The notes beneath the pieces were generated by a model. The model did not search any database, had not been told where the DNA came from, and was given only the letters and a program-made list of their open reading frames with translations. The translations under genes were made by a program, and so were the position numbers. This document shows, in pieces, positions 1 through 10,610 of a DNA stretch of 64,000 nucleotides. Position 1 is the stretch's first letter. Each line of letters opens with the position of its first letter. The stretch is from Cinnamomum chago (taxonomy: Eukaryota; Streptophyta; Magnoliopsida; Laurales; Lauraceae). The stretch covers positions 116,538,001-116,602,000 of the forward strand of contig CP142453.1 of assembly GCA_038049695.1 (NCBI GenBank), in the 5' to 3' direction.

Positions 1-254
1 AGAGGTTATGGATATAAGGGGAAAACATAGATAAGACCTTGACTTTCCTAGGTATTGAATTACTAGGGTGATAGTTGAGTATTCATTTCCAATCTCCCTT
101 GGATTCTAATTCCATTAAAGAAGAGGTTATTTGATGGTTGTTTTTTGCATATTCACCTTTGGTTCTTCATTTTCAATCACTTGCAGAATTACAATCCTAG
201 AAATTAAAGATGAATCAAACATGCCCTAAGTAGGTAAGGTTTCCAAAAAGTCAA

Positions 255-930
255 GCACTCAGTATAAACTTTCAATAATCAAGACATTCCCTACAAATCA
301 CCATAACAATCCATTGAGAAATGATCTCAATTTATACAGTGAAGAGCAACCCTAATCCACATTTATTCAAAATTCAAACTACCTAAATTTTTTAACAACC
401 ATACTAATCCTTATCTAAGATTCTAATAACTAACATTCCCTCAATCACATGATCTGTGATGGTTGACATTAAAAATTGAAATATAAATGATAGATATTTT
501 GTAAAAACGATCATATCTTCTTTTTGAGATCACCGTCTGTCTTAGATCCATCACTGTCGCAACCCGCTCCTATTGAATTTGACATGATCTCTTCCAAAAG
601 TTTTGATCGTGCAAATTGATGGAGAAGATGAAGATTTGACGAAGGTGACGAGATCGTTGGTTGATGGATGGATGAGAGAGGATTGATGTTGATTTCTTTT
701 TATCGAAATAGAGAAATTGACAGTGATGATTGCAAAAGCAGGCCCCAAGCTCGCTCTGATACTATATAAACTTTCAATAATCAAGACATTCCCATAAAAT
801 CACCCTAACATTCAATTGAGAAATGATCTCAATTTATGTAGTGAAGAGCAACCCTAATCAACAATGATTCAAAATTCAAACTACCTAAAGTCTCTAACAA
901 CCAAACTAATCCTTCTCTAAGATCAACCTT
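255..930 (-). mobile_element. TRIM-like miniature LTR element in the CYP706 copy 1 intron
   Basis: Two direct repeats of about 160-170 bp (about 258-425 and 764-925, both beginning ataaactttcaataatcaag) flank about 340 bp with no long ORF. Read on the - strand, the internal edge of the right repeat is followed by GTATCAGAGCGAGC, which matches the usual tRNA-iMet primer-binding site TGGTATCAGAGC apart from its first bases. The left repeat is preceded by purine-rich GATTGAGGGAA and may begin TGTTAG. Short LTRs, a PBS, a polypurine tract and no coding capacity fit a TRIM. Exact ends are uncertain because terminal TG/CA are not clean on both repeats. The duplicated copy is near 24238-24905. Confidence 0.5.
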
Positions 931-1612
931 TCAGTAAAATCTAAACTCCATTGAAGAATAAGACTGTTAATTAGGCATTCTCCATTGAAGAATAAGACTG
1001 TTAATTGGGCATTCTAGATGCATTCATTGAGCCTTTGAGTTGGTGGAAATGATGATTTGCATGATTATTGGATCTGTCCTTTTGTTGTAGAGCATGTGGT
1101 GTACTCAATGTTGCATTTGACGATCTTGCCATTTTGGAGCCTTGAAATGAAGATAACTTTGCAGAGGTTGACCATTGCTCTAAGGCATCCGTATTGTCAT
1201 TATTTTTTTTTCTTTGCTATATTGGGCTACTGGTCCTAGAGTGATTATCGACACTATTTTCTTGATTAGTTCCTTTAAAAAATAACCTGCACTTGAAGTT
1301 CGTAGAAACAGAAGTCGATCATCCCATTAATTCACTTACATCAACTTTATATGGTCTAGGAGTCCAGTACAGAAGTCTTCATCTAGCACAATTTCTTTGA
1401 CTGGTTAAACATGCTTGATTTTGTCAAAATATTTAACTCAACCCAACCAGTTAGGCAGTTTATGCGAGCTGCTGCATTATAATGCAGAAAACCAATATAG
1501 TGATCATAAATGAAACAAACTCATTCTAATATGCACTAACAATGTAGTGGGCTTCTTTGAAATTCGAACATGTATTTCTTTCTCCATATTAGAAATTGAA
1601 CCTTAGTAACAG

Positions 1613-2239
1613 GACCTCATCTTAGCGGGGACAAACACAACGTGGACCACATCAGAATGGGCAATGGCTGAGATGATGCGGCATCCTGCTGTAATGAGAA
1701 AAGCCCAAGAAGAACTAGAGCAAGTGGTTGGGATGAACAACACAGTTGAGGAATCACATCTGCCTAAACTGAAGTATTTGGATGCAGTTGTAAAAGAAGT
1801 CCTACGTTTGCACCCTGTGACCCCACTCATGCTTCCCAGAAGCCCCAGTCAGTCATGCACTGTTGGTGGGTATATGGTTCCCAAGGGAACTAGGATCTTT
1901 ATCAATGTGTGGGCAGTACAGAGAGACCCTGATTCTTGGGAAAACCCTTCAGAGTTCAGGCCTGAGAGGTTCTTGGAGGAAACTGGCAAACATGATTATA
2001 AGGGCAATGATTATCGATATATTCCATTTGGGTCTGGTAGGAGGCTGTGTGCAGGATTGCCCATTGCAGAGAGGATGCTAATGTATGTGCTGGCTACCTT
2101 CTTACATTCATTTGAATGGAATTTGCCCAAAAATACGAAGCTTAATCTGGAGGGGAAATTTGGGATTGTTCTGAAGAAAGCAGAGCCACTGCTTGGCATC
2201 CCCACACCAAGATTATCCAACACAGTATTATATACTTAG
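1613..2239 (+). CDS. CYP706: CYP706-type cytochrome P450, copy 1, exon 2 (208 aa)
   Basis: This is the C-terminal exon of a microsomal P450 monooxygenase. It starts at the acceptor aacag|GACCTC, so the inner ATG at 1664 is not a start, and it ends at TAG 2237-2239. Landmarks are the I-helix AGTNTT (about residue 5 of the exon), the K-helix KEVLR (ExxR), FRPERF, and the heme loop [11 protein letters not shown] with the cysteine ligand. The family's acidic I-helix residue (AGT[DE]T[TS]) is Asn here, codon AAC at 1634-1636; copy 2 has GAC. Only one other residue differs from copy 2 (MMRHP versus MMQHP). Exon 1 is expected about 2 kb left of the window, from the spacing in copy 2. Assignment to CYP706 rests on recalled family resemblance, and the substrate is unknown. 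Members of the family oxidise terpenoids and other small molecules at the ER membrane. Confidence 0.9.
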   Translation, partial: DLILAGTNTTWTTSEWAMAEMMRHPAVMRKAQEELEQVVGMNNTVEESHLPKLKYLDAVVKEVLRLHPVTPLMLPRSPSQSCTVGGYMVPKGTRIFINVWAVQRDPDSWENPSEFRPERFLEETGKHDYKGNDYRYIPFGSGRRLCAGLPIAERMLMYVLATFLHSFEWNLPKNTKLNLEGKFGIVLKKAEPLLGIPTPRLSNTVLYT

Positions 2240-3461
2240 GAATGGACTGATCATAGTAATGGAATAATGATACACAGATCTCTGGCTTTAGTTTATGCAG
2301 TTTCTCATTACAAATAAGTCTTACTTTGATGGAAGATGATATGGCATCAATTGAATTATCTGCTAATCATGTTCCTTAATAATAAGTGGTTTAGTGTGTC
2401 GCCATAGTATTGCTTCAGCACCACCTGTTAGCATCCTTGGCGCTGGTCGTTGTATTGAGTTCTTGATAATGAAGTTATGTAAATGAATGAAATATAAGTA
2501 AAAGAAACAAAAATACAGTTGATCTATAGACTATCCCATTGCAGTTTATCTCGAATCTCTCTGATGGGACTATTGTTTTATGCAACTGCTTAGCTCTGCC
2601 TCTGCCTTTTTTTTTTTCTTTTTACCTTTTTTCTTTAACAGTGCTTCTTGTTCTTGTCATTTGGAAATGATCTTTATATTTTTCAAGTTTAAAATATAGG
2701 TAGTCTCATTTTTCTAGCCCTCACAGCCTCTCAAAATGGTAAATAGGCCAATAATTAGTGTCTTTTTTTCGAAATCAAGAGCACTTTTAAAATGGGGAAA
2801 ATTGTCTCGAGTGCTCTAGTTCCTGCCCTTGCACTATTAAAGGGGACATTTTGTTGTTAGAATTCAAAGAAATGCTGTTAGGGAGAATTTGTAATAGTTG
2901 AAATGTTGTCCCCTCCAAATTCTCATGTGCAGCCCAGCATAAAGGATGCTCAATTTGTAGAATTTAAAATACCAAAATGTGCCATTCAAGACCTAGGTTT
3001 CTAGAACTCCACCAATCAAATAATGAATTCTTCCCGGGTCTGGCCTGTTTAGATTTTCAGGGGTTGGTGAGTCAGAATAAGGGTCCCCTGATGTGGTTCA
3101 ATCAGATATTTACCATGACTCATCTCAAGGTCTTGCTCAAATTTACAATGCGGTTCATAGTAAACTTTCTTTTTTCCTCCTTGATTGAATTAGATAGTTA
3201 TTTACCAAGTCCACCTTCATCGCTGGAAAAGAAAACCTCATTTCTACACGAGTCCGGATCCTTTGTCGCTCAATCTAAAGAAATCCATGGGTTAAAAGGA
3301 GTGGAACTATGCAGCGGGGCCTACTCATTGATATCCAAATCAGTTAAAAATAAATGCCCTCCAAGTATAAAGGGTATTCTCAAATTTTACTTTGATAACA
3401 ATACAATTAGCACAATTGTATGCATTGTCAATTTCGCGTTTTTTCATCAAACAGTAAATCC
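2240..3461. other. 3' flank of CYP706 copy 1, no gene
   Basis: This is non-coding sequence homologous to the 3' flanks of CYP706 copies 2 (26223 onward) and 3 (30496 onward), for example the shared 'atgggactattgttt' block. It includes the 3' UTR with several AATAAA-like stretches. The 178-codon ORF at 2977-3513 has no recognisable domain and runs into the SINE, so it is not called. Confidence 0.6.
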
Positions 3462-3474
3462 AACTCGGAGTGAC

Positions 3475-3632
3475 TTTTTTTTTTGCTATCAGGCCAAGAG
3501 GGAAGCCGGGTAAAATCCCATGTAGCCTCAATGTGATAGTGTAATTTCGAACCTACAATCTCCGGATATAAACCGTGGTCCTAGACTGACTGAACTACAC
3601 CTTACGGTTAACTTGTACTACCCCTTACGGTT
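3475..3632 (-). mobile_element. tRNA-derived SINE with 13-bp target-site duplication
   Basis: The element lies between direct repeats aactcggagtgac (3462-3474) and aactcggaatgac (3633-3645). On the - strand it ends in a poly(A), seen as T at 3475-3484. It contains a pol III B-box-like AGGTTCGAAAT (3544-3554) near its 5' half, with a degenerate A-box region near 3586-3600. In segmental copy 2 only the 5' end of the SINE survives (about 27141-27185), with an intact A box TAGCTCAGTTGG on the - strand at 27158-27169. Copy 2 therefore suffered a deletion running into the SINE. Confidence 0.7.
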
Positions 3633-3956
3633 AACTCGGAATGACATTGGTATAAAATAATGGAGCCTTTGCGACCTAGCAGAAGAACCCTCATGAATAA
3701 AAATGAAAAAGAGCATTGGACACCATCTTTATCAATCCTTCCATTTTCCTTAGTACATCTCTACTTCCATTCCATATCCCCCACGTCTGTACTTGTATTT
3801 CTCGCATCCTTCATCTCTCTCCTATGGTGGTTAGAGATGTAGTTTCATCTATCTTTGTTTGACGTTTACTCTTTCTTTATGTTAATTATACTTATTTTTT
3901 AACACTTTCATTACATTCTTGGTTTTAGTATCGGTTTGGTTGCTTTCATGAGGATC

Positions 3957-5529
3957 TTCTTCCTTCTTTTTTATTCCAAACCCTACTGCTTTCTCTTACG
4001 GAGCATATATGAAGGAATGGACGGACTGGATTGATCGACGGATCTCAAAGCCTCATCTCAAACGAGCTCAGAAAAAAGAGGTTTTTGAGTCCGCCGCATT
4101 ACGTGTGCGAGGGATAAGATAAGAGAAGTGGGAGATAGAGGTTTGCAGCCATACGTTGAGATTGAGACAGGTGGGATTCGTGGTCGGGTGGGGCCCACCC
4201 CTTGGACGGCATCTATTTTGGATATCCCATCCAGCAGTTTGGTATTGGAATTGGAGTGGACGGTTAGGATTGTGGGGTATGGTGTTAGTGCGATTCGTGT
4301 ATGCGGCCGGCTCATATGTGGGGCCAGGATTGTGCCGATCAAGGATGTTGAATCGGTAGGGCCCGAAATGGATTGGGGATTTATTTTATTGGATTGTGAA
4401 TCACGAGAGATGTTTCATAATCATGGTGCCAACCAACCTGTAAATGTTGGCCAATGATTTTGGCGATTGCATGCATTAAACACCTAAAGTACCAACCAAA
4501 ATCTCATACCATAAAACCCAAATAACCAAACGCCCAAACGAAACCCATCTTCCCAAACCAAAACAAACAAAACCCAACAAAACAAACACCAGCACCAACC
4601 AAAACTAGAAAACCGAAATAAACAAAACACCAACACACCCCATCCACGACGTCTACCTCTCAGGCCCTGCAAACCCAAGCAAAACACCAAACAAACAAAC
4701 ACCCCTAGATTGTGATGTACATTGGGTTTTGGGGTTTTGAAGGTTTTAGAGATCTTGATTGTGATGAAGAATATGAAAGCACTTAGACAGGGATCGGGCA
4801 AAAGACATCTTCAACTCAGAAAGCCAAGCAAAAGGAGACCAAAGTAATTGAAAGAAAAACCTGCTACAGAAACAGAGTCATCCCTACAACCCGCGAGCTA
4901 TCCAGCAAGCAAAGAATGAAAGACTGAGATGGAGCAGGCAGCAGGAGAAGCTCCTTCTAATCGAAATTGCAAAAACCCATGACTTGAACTACTCATAGAG
5001 CCCTTCAAAACAGACCAAGGAAGGCAGGTGCCGAAACCTGCTGCAGCTACAATCCAGCTGATAATTCACCCCTTCAGACCAAAAAACCACCCTGCAACCA
5101 AAAGAGAAAGGAACTTTTCTGCAGGAAAATAACTGGGCAACCAGGGGGGGAGAAGAACTGAAGATTTCAACTGCTCAGAAAGCCCTGCAGACCAAACCAA
5201 GCAAGAAGGAGCAGAACCAAGATGCAAAATCCACACCAGCCCTGCATTCCGAAAACCGCCTTGCAACCACAAACTGAAGGAACCTGACTGCTAGGGGAAA
5301 AGCCAAAGAGTGTATAAAGACCTACAGATGAGAAAAGCCAAAGAGTGTAAACCTTTCTGAGCATCAAATCAAAAGAAAAATGAGAAGAGTGATCCCAAAA
5401 TAGTGCACAAAAGAGAAACCCCAAACAGAGATGGCACGATTAATGGAGAAAGAAAGAGAAGGGAGGGAAGGAAAAAAAAGGAGGGAAAGAAGGAGTGAGC
5501 CCGCGCAGGGAATGCAGCATATTAAGGGA
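3957..5529. other. Intergenic, no gene recognised
   Basis: This begins at the segmental-duplication breakpoint. It contains an ordinary stretch with a 109-codon ORF (4128-4457) of no recognisable family, then A/C-rich low-complexity sequence (about 4480-4700), then purine-rich sequence leading into the CACTA terminus. The latter part may be the interior of the truncated CACTA element. Confidence 0.5.
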
Positions 5530-5800
5530 TTTTAAAACCGATATAAAATCATTGTGCATATAATATCAGTTTCATAATAACCGATATAAAATATAGAAAT
5601 TAATATCATATATTTTCTAACCGATATTATATATAGAGATTATTATGTTGGTTCCTGTGTAACCGATATAAAAAAAATTGACCGATATAAAAAAATATTA
5701 ACCGATATAAACCTTGATTGAAGATATTATATCGGTTATATGAAAAACCAATATAGGGCAGTTTTTGTAACCGATATAAAAACCCTTTTTTCTAGTAGTG
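5530..5800. mobile_element. CACTA transposon terminus (right end) with subterminal repeats
   Basis: The end reads ...ccctttttttctagtagtg; its reverse complement begins CACTACTAGAAAA, a typical En/Spm-CACTA terminal inverted repeat. About eight copies of AACCGATATAAA, some inverted, lie in the preceding 270 bp, as expected of subterminal transposase-binding repeats. No matching left terminus was found upstream, so the element is truncated or its other end was lost at the duplication breakpoint. Its repeat motif differs from that of the element at 9961-18037. Confidence 0.65.
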
Positions 5801-7037
5801 ACACGCCCAAGTTGGGATGTTTCAAGGTTGCACATATCTAGTGGGACCCACATGTGTTTCATGATTGAAGAGAAAATCCAAGTTTCAAATTTAAGATTTT
5901 TATTAAAGAGAATGTGGGCCCAAGTGAAGAGAATTTAAGAGGAAGTCCTTGTTGGCTAGGGAATCCAACTAAGCAAGTCTTGTCCAGAAAGCTAAAATCT
6001 CTCCAAAAGTTACTAAGAAACTCACCTTAACTTGGAAAGCAAAACGAAGAATTACAAAAGAAGGGATATTCTTTTGCTAAAAAAGAGGATCAAGAGAGAA
6101 AGAATAGGGAGCTCATGCCCTATTTCAAGAAGGCTTTGGACGTCCAAAAGGAGGAACCCTTTCTCCAAAAACTTTCTCACGCGGAACACTCTCTCTCTCT
6201 CTCTCATATATTCCCTTCTTTCTTTCTTCTTTTCCATTAGCTAGTTTTTTTTTTTTTTTTTATTCTTTTGGTAGCCTTGGGCCATGTCCAAGGATTTATT
6301 TTGAAGGAGAATCTTTGTGAAAGAGAAGTTGTAATTGCCATGAAGTATTCAATGAAAATCATATCTTTTGCAATGGAGGAGTAAATTCTTTTAGACCGGA
6401 GCACAAAGCGAAGTTAAGTAATTTTATTTTCGTTCTATGTCTTTAATTTAATTCTTCTGTCCCTAGATGCATTATTTAATAGAATAATAGATTTGCCTTT
6501 GTGCCACAGGCAAACCTCCACTTTATATTTTTAAATAAATTTCTTTTTTATCAGTTAATCTTTTTTTGATAGGATATACTTAGGTTTTTATACTTTTGAC
6601 ATTTTATGTTTAATTTGTTAACTGACGCTCAAAGTAATTTATATTTTTATGAGGTGATGGAGATCTTGGGTTCTTCTGCTTAAGAATTGATTTTTTTTAA
6701 AAGAATATATTCCGGATCAGAAACATTGAGTTGTTTCTGATCTGAGTTATTTCCAAGGTAAAAGACAAAATTCAAGTATGTGGTTTGAGAATTAAAATTA
6801 ATTAATGGATTATTTGTTGCTCTGATCTACCTTTATCATTATTGTTATCTGTTCATCTTGCATAGTAGCCTTATCTCTCATTCAAATCTTGATTGATCAT
6901 TATAAAAAAAAATTTAATTAGATTTTAAATTTTAACTTAGTAGTGCTCCCTATGGGATTCGACCTGTACTTGCCACTGTCTTAAAAAGACAACTGTGCAC
7001 TTGCAATATTAAAAGATTGAAATTAAATTCACATCAA
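5801..7037 (+). mobile_element. Possible LTR relic (solo LTR-like)
   Basis: This is non-coding sequence with LTR-like traits. There is a CT-rich tract and a poly(T) near 6190-6260, then 'gtattcaatgaaaatc', and an end region near 6944-7000 that reads agtgctccctatgggattcg followed by acctgtacttgccactgt. That wording resembles the end region of plant Ty3/gypsy LTRs. Neither a matching target-site duplication nor a second copy is present, so both type and ends are uncertain. Confidence 0.3.
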
Positions 7038-9960
7038 CCCCTCTAATGTTGAAAAATTATAATATGATGGCAATTCCAATATGACTCATCCAAGGACAAT
7101 CATTACTACCACAATAACATGGGGAAGGCTCATGTGGGTTTAATTAAATGAGCCTTGTATTAATAAAAATGGAATCTATGCAAGATTATTCTCTGCCACT
7201 AAATATATGATAGTACTATTAATGTTACAAGCTTTAGAAAAAAAAAGTCCAAGCATTTGAAATTATGCATATAGGGATAATAGAGAGATGGGTAAAAGTG
7301 GCATTTCACTGTAAAAACATATAATGGTCGGAAGACTACTAATTTTGGGGATATAGAAGGTATTAAAATGAAAAGGTATGGCCTATTTACAAATAATAAA
7401 ACCACATGAGCCTATTTTAATTTGCATATCCTAAAATCCTGAGCAGGATATATATATATAGCCTCTAATTAGTACTTGAAATCATGATAACATGGGTTCT
7501 TATCATGGTGGAGCCCATCTCATGTCTTGCACAGTCATAGTGGGACCCTTTTAGTGTCAAAAAATTATCTCACCATCTCATGCTAAAAATTATAAGATTT
7601 AATCACAGTAGGCTATACCAAATGTTGGTTAAACACAATTTTAAACATCTAATGGTGATTATGATGGCCCCCATATGAAGTTGAATTTTACAAAGGGGAC
7701 AATCAATGTTAAAATAGCATGGGGCCCATTTGATGTTGGTGATCACACCAAACGTCAAATTAGTAACAGCAAGGAAGCCATCTCATTCTGTATATGGTGG
7801 GACACAACAAATATTGATTCTCATGATGTGACTCCTTAATGATGGTAAGATATATAGTAAGTCTGGTCACAAGTCATTTTAAATACACCCACACTATTTA
7901 CTACATAAACCCAATCTACCCACTTTACCCTATATGGCATCTTCGGTTAGTGCACCGGAGAAGACAGTAGGAAAAGACATTTTCCTTCCTCATGTATGGC
8001 GTGCACCCTATTCATATACCCACTCTACTTTATTTGCCTCGGTCTATGCACGTGTCGCACGTGTCCGTCTTCATCCACATACATGGGCGGTCGGGAATTC
8101 AACGGCTGTGTATTCAAATTCGATTCGGGCATTCCCTCCCCAAAAACCCAACCCTAACCCTAACCCAATCGCAGAAGATCGAAGATCAGAACTCTGGCAA
8201 CGGACGAGATTTACGTCTTGTGCTACTGATTCCACATATCTGGAGAAGATGCAGAAGGCAGAGAGAGAGAGGCGTCCAAATGAAGGAGGAGGAGGAGGAG
8301 GAGGAGGTGGAACGAATGGATGAAAATCACATCAAGATCGATTGGGATTTATGATGATGCTTTGGCAGGAGTGTGGATGCTTGGATCCGCCATACACGTG
8401 GCAAAGAACAATGCGATGCTGACCATCCAAGTGTGAGGTTCACTGGCGATTGGCCCACCATCCATTAGTTTGATAAGAGAAGGTGTGATTGAGGGGAAAA
8501 TAATTAGTTTTGGACATCAGGCGGTTGTGGGACCCACTGGTTGATCCGATCACAAATCTGGTCCGTCCATCGGAGCGGGCATGGTGGGGCGACGTTAAGG
8601 ATGTGGACCCGTGTGAAGTGGGCTCTATTTGGTCCACCATCCAAAGACCCAAAGGGGGCATGACGGTAGTGAAGAAGAAAAGGGGATAATTCCATTGTTG
8701 GAGATAGGGGGGCCCAGGTGGGTCACAAATGGCAATTTGAACCATACATCTTGTAGAGGGGACCTGGGCGACCATCTTGATGAAGGCTGATCATGGCTTT
8801 TGATCAGTGGGCCACTATCCGAAATTGCACAAAGGCTGAGACGCTAGACTCCATTACAGAACTAAGCTCTGTGATGAGAAGAAGAGAGGATGGAGGTGGC
8901 GTGTGTGAGGAAGAGAATGATGGTGACATGTGTGGGATAAGAGAGAGAATAATGATGACGTGGTGGGTGAGATGAGTTAGGCATAGGCATAGGGATAGGG
9001 TAGGTGTAAAAATGCCGTGCACCCACCCTTCATAGGGTGAGTGCAAATAACAACACTGCCGGTGTAACATTTGGTAATAATGATAGTCCTACTAAAATGT
9101 TGGTAACCAGTATAAGGACGGATCTTATTTTTCTTATCATCATATCATCATAAGACCCATCCTATTCTGGAAATCATGCATAAAATGTTTGCTTTTAAAC
9201 TTATATTTTGCTAAAAGCTTTCGAGATATGTTTAATGGGTCCAGCTCTCCTAAGCTCAAGTTTAGGATAAGGTAAGGTCAAGTGTGTGGTGGGGCCCACT
9301 TAAGAACCCATATGGGGATGGGGGTGGGGGGATTTTAAGGACTCCCTGGAATCTTCCTCTCTGTAAAAAATCAGCTCCAACCGTGATTTTTATCATCTCC
9401 ATATGGGCCTAAAAGTTTAATGGTCAATAGTCCATTCGAATCGATACATAATCGATTCAATGGTCCAGTAAATTTGGATCTGACCGAAAGTTGGTAGACA
9501 CGTGCAATTTAGAGGGGTCATGTGTTTAGTCCATTTAGATGGACCGAAGGTTGGCCCCATAAATATTAGTTTACGATATTTTATCTTAAGTTTGAGCTTA
9601 GGAAAGCATTGCTCATGTTTAATAGATTCTTATATCAAAGATTCCTTTAAATATTTTATACCATTAAATACCACAATATTAAGGTTTTTGGAAGAAACTA
9701 GCATATTAGCTAATACATTTTAAACAAGCCAAACACCTAATTTTTCGGTGGATATATGTTTTCCTAACAGTAGTAAATAAAATGATAAGTTCTTCTCAAA
9801 GATCTTGTTTCCACCACAACCTCTTATATTTTAAATAAAAGTAACTTGATACTTGTCTATATTTAAAAACGAAAGAAGCCTATAAGACACTTTGTAGAAG
9901 TTTTGATTTCACGACCGTTGTAAAGCCTCAATTTTTAAGAAAATAGGTCACATCAAAAGT
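7038..9960. other. Intergenic DNA with degenerate 'gtgggacccat' repeats
   Basis: No gene is recognised. Between about 7490 and 7860 the phrase 'gtgggacccatctaatgttggtaatcat' recurs in decayed forms every 60-90 bp, and the same family reappears at 19290-19870. The ORFs at 7934-8354 overlap in two frames, end in GGA repeats (8285-8312) and match nothing known. A short telomere-like run (ccctaaccctaaccc) sits near 8151-8167. Confidence 0.5.
8148..8168 (+). repeat. Short interstitial telomere-like (CCCTAA)n motif
   Basis: A little over two units of the plant telomere-type CCCTAA motif occur in tandem ('accctaaccctaaccca'). Such telo-boxes are common in plant 5' regions and are also found at old repair sites. 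No adjacent gene was recognised. Confidence 0.6.
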
Positions 9961-9984
9961 CACTAAAACAAACTGTACTTTCAG

Positions 9985-10610
9985 CGACGAAACTTTTCGT
10001 CGCTAAAAGTCATAAAATCGTCGGTAAAATTTTTACCGACGAAAATATTTTCGTCGGCAGCATAAGGTGAACGAAAAATATTTTAATTTACCGACGATTA
10101 TTTTTACTTTACCGACGTTTTTTTTGTCGGTAAAATAAAAAAGAAAAAAGAAATAAAAAATCAAAATAAATTTACCGACGTTTTATTTCATCGGTCAAGT
10201 AAAAAAGAAAAAAGAAATAAAAATCAAAATAATTTTACCGACGTTTTTTTTCGTCGGTAAAAGTAAAATAAAAATAAATAAAAATAAAATGGCTTTTGTC
10301 GACGCTTTTTTTCGTCAGTAAAAGTAAAAAAAAAAAATAAAAAAATAAAATGACTTTTACCGACGCTTGTTTTCTTCGGTAAAAGTACAAAGAAAAATAA
10401 ATAATAAATAAATTGGATTTTACCGACGATTTGTTTCGTCGGTAAAAGTAAAAAAATAAATAAAAAATAAATTGACTTTTACCGACAATTTTTTTCGTTG
10501 GTAAAAGTAAAAAGAAAAATAAATTGACTTTTACCGACGATTTTTTTCGTCGGTAAAAGTAAAAAAAAAAAATAATAATAATAATAAATTGACTTTTATT
10601 TTTTTTTAAT
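9985..10610. repeat. Left subterminal repeat array of the CACTA element
   Basis: Tandem near-palindromic units of the form TTTTACCGACG-T(n)-CGTCGGTAAAAGT are separated by A-rich spacers (roughly eight to ten units of 50-70 bp). In CACTA elements such motifs are the binding sites of the transposition protein. The inverted pairing lets each unit form a short hairpin. Confidence 0.85.

Larger units (their letters stand above)
1..3956. repeat. Segmental duplication, left copy
   Basis: This stretch is nearly identical to about 23642-27506. The match covers the distal CYP706 intron, exon 2, the 3' flank and about 1.7 kb beyond. Similarity stops abruptly after the shared 'ttgctttcatgaggatct' (copy 2 counterpart ends near 27506). 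The left boundary lies outside the window. Two large indels separate the copies: about 335 bp extra in the right copy (about 23891-24225) and about 430 bp extra in the left copy (about 3150-3580). Exon 2 differs by only a few bases, so the duplication is young compared with the split from CYP706 copy 3. Confidence 0.95.

Noticed and set aside
551..784. 77-codon minus ORF repeated at 24486-24755
   Set aside because: Lies across the PBS and LTR-like edge of the TRIM-like element; differs by a frameshift between the copies.
1664..2239. ATG at 1664 (and 25647) as the start of a 191-aa protein
   Set aside because: Coding similarity begins upstream at the splice acceptor (1613 / 25596), and the product would lack the P450 N-terminal two thirds. 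These are internal Met codons of exon 2.
3660..3842. 60-codon ORF found in both segmental copies (also 27209-27391)
   Set aside because: Conserved only because the DNA was duplicated recently; no known domain, and no conservation in the diverged third copy could be seen.
7934..8354. Overlapping ORFs before a GGA repeat as a gene
   Set aside because: Two frames are equally open, composition is low-complexity, and no family was recognised.
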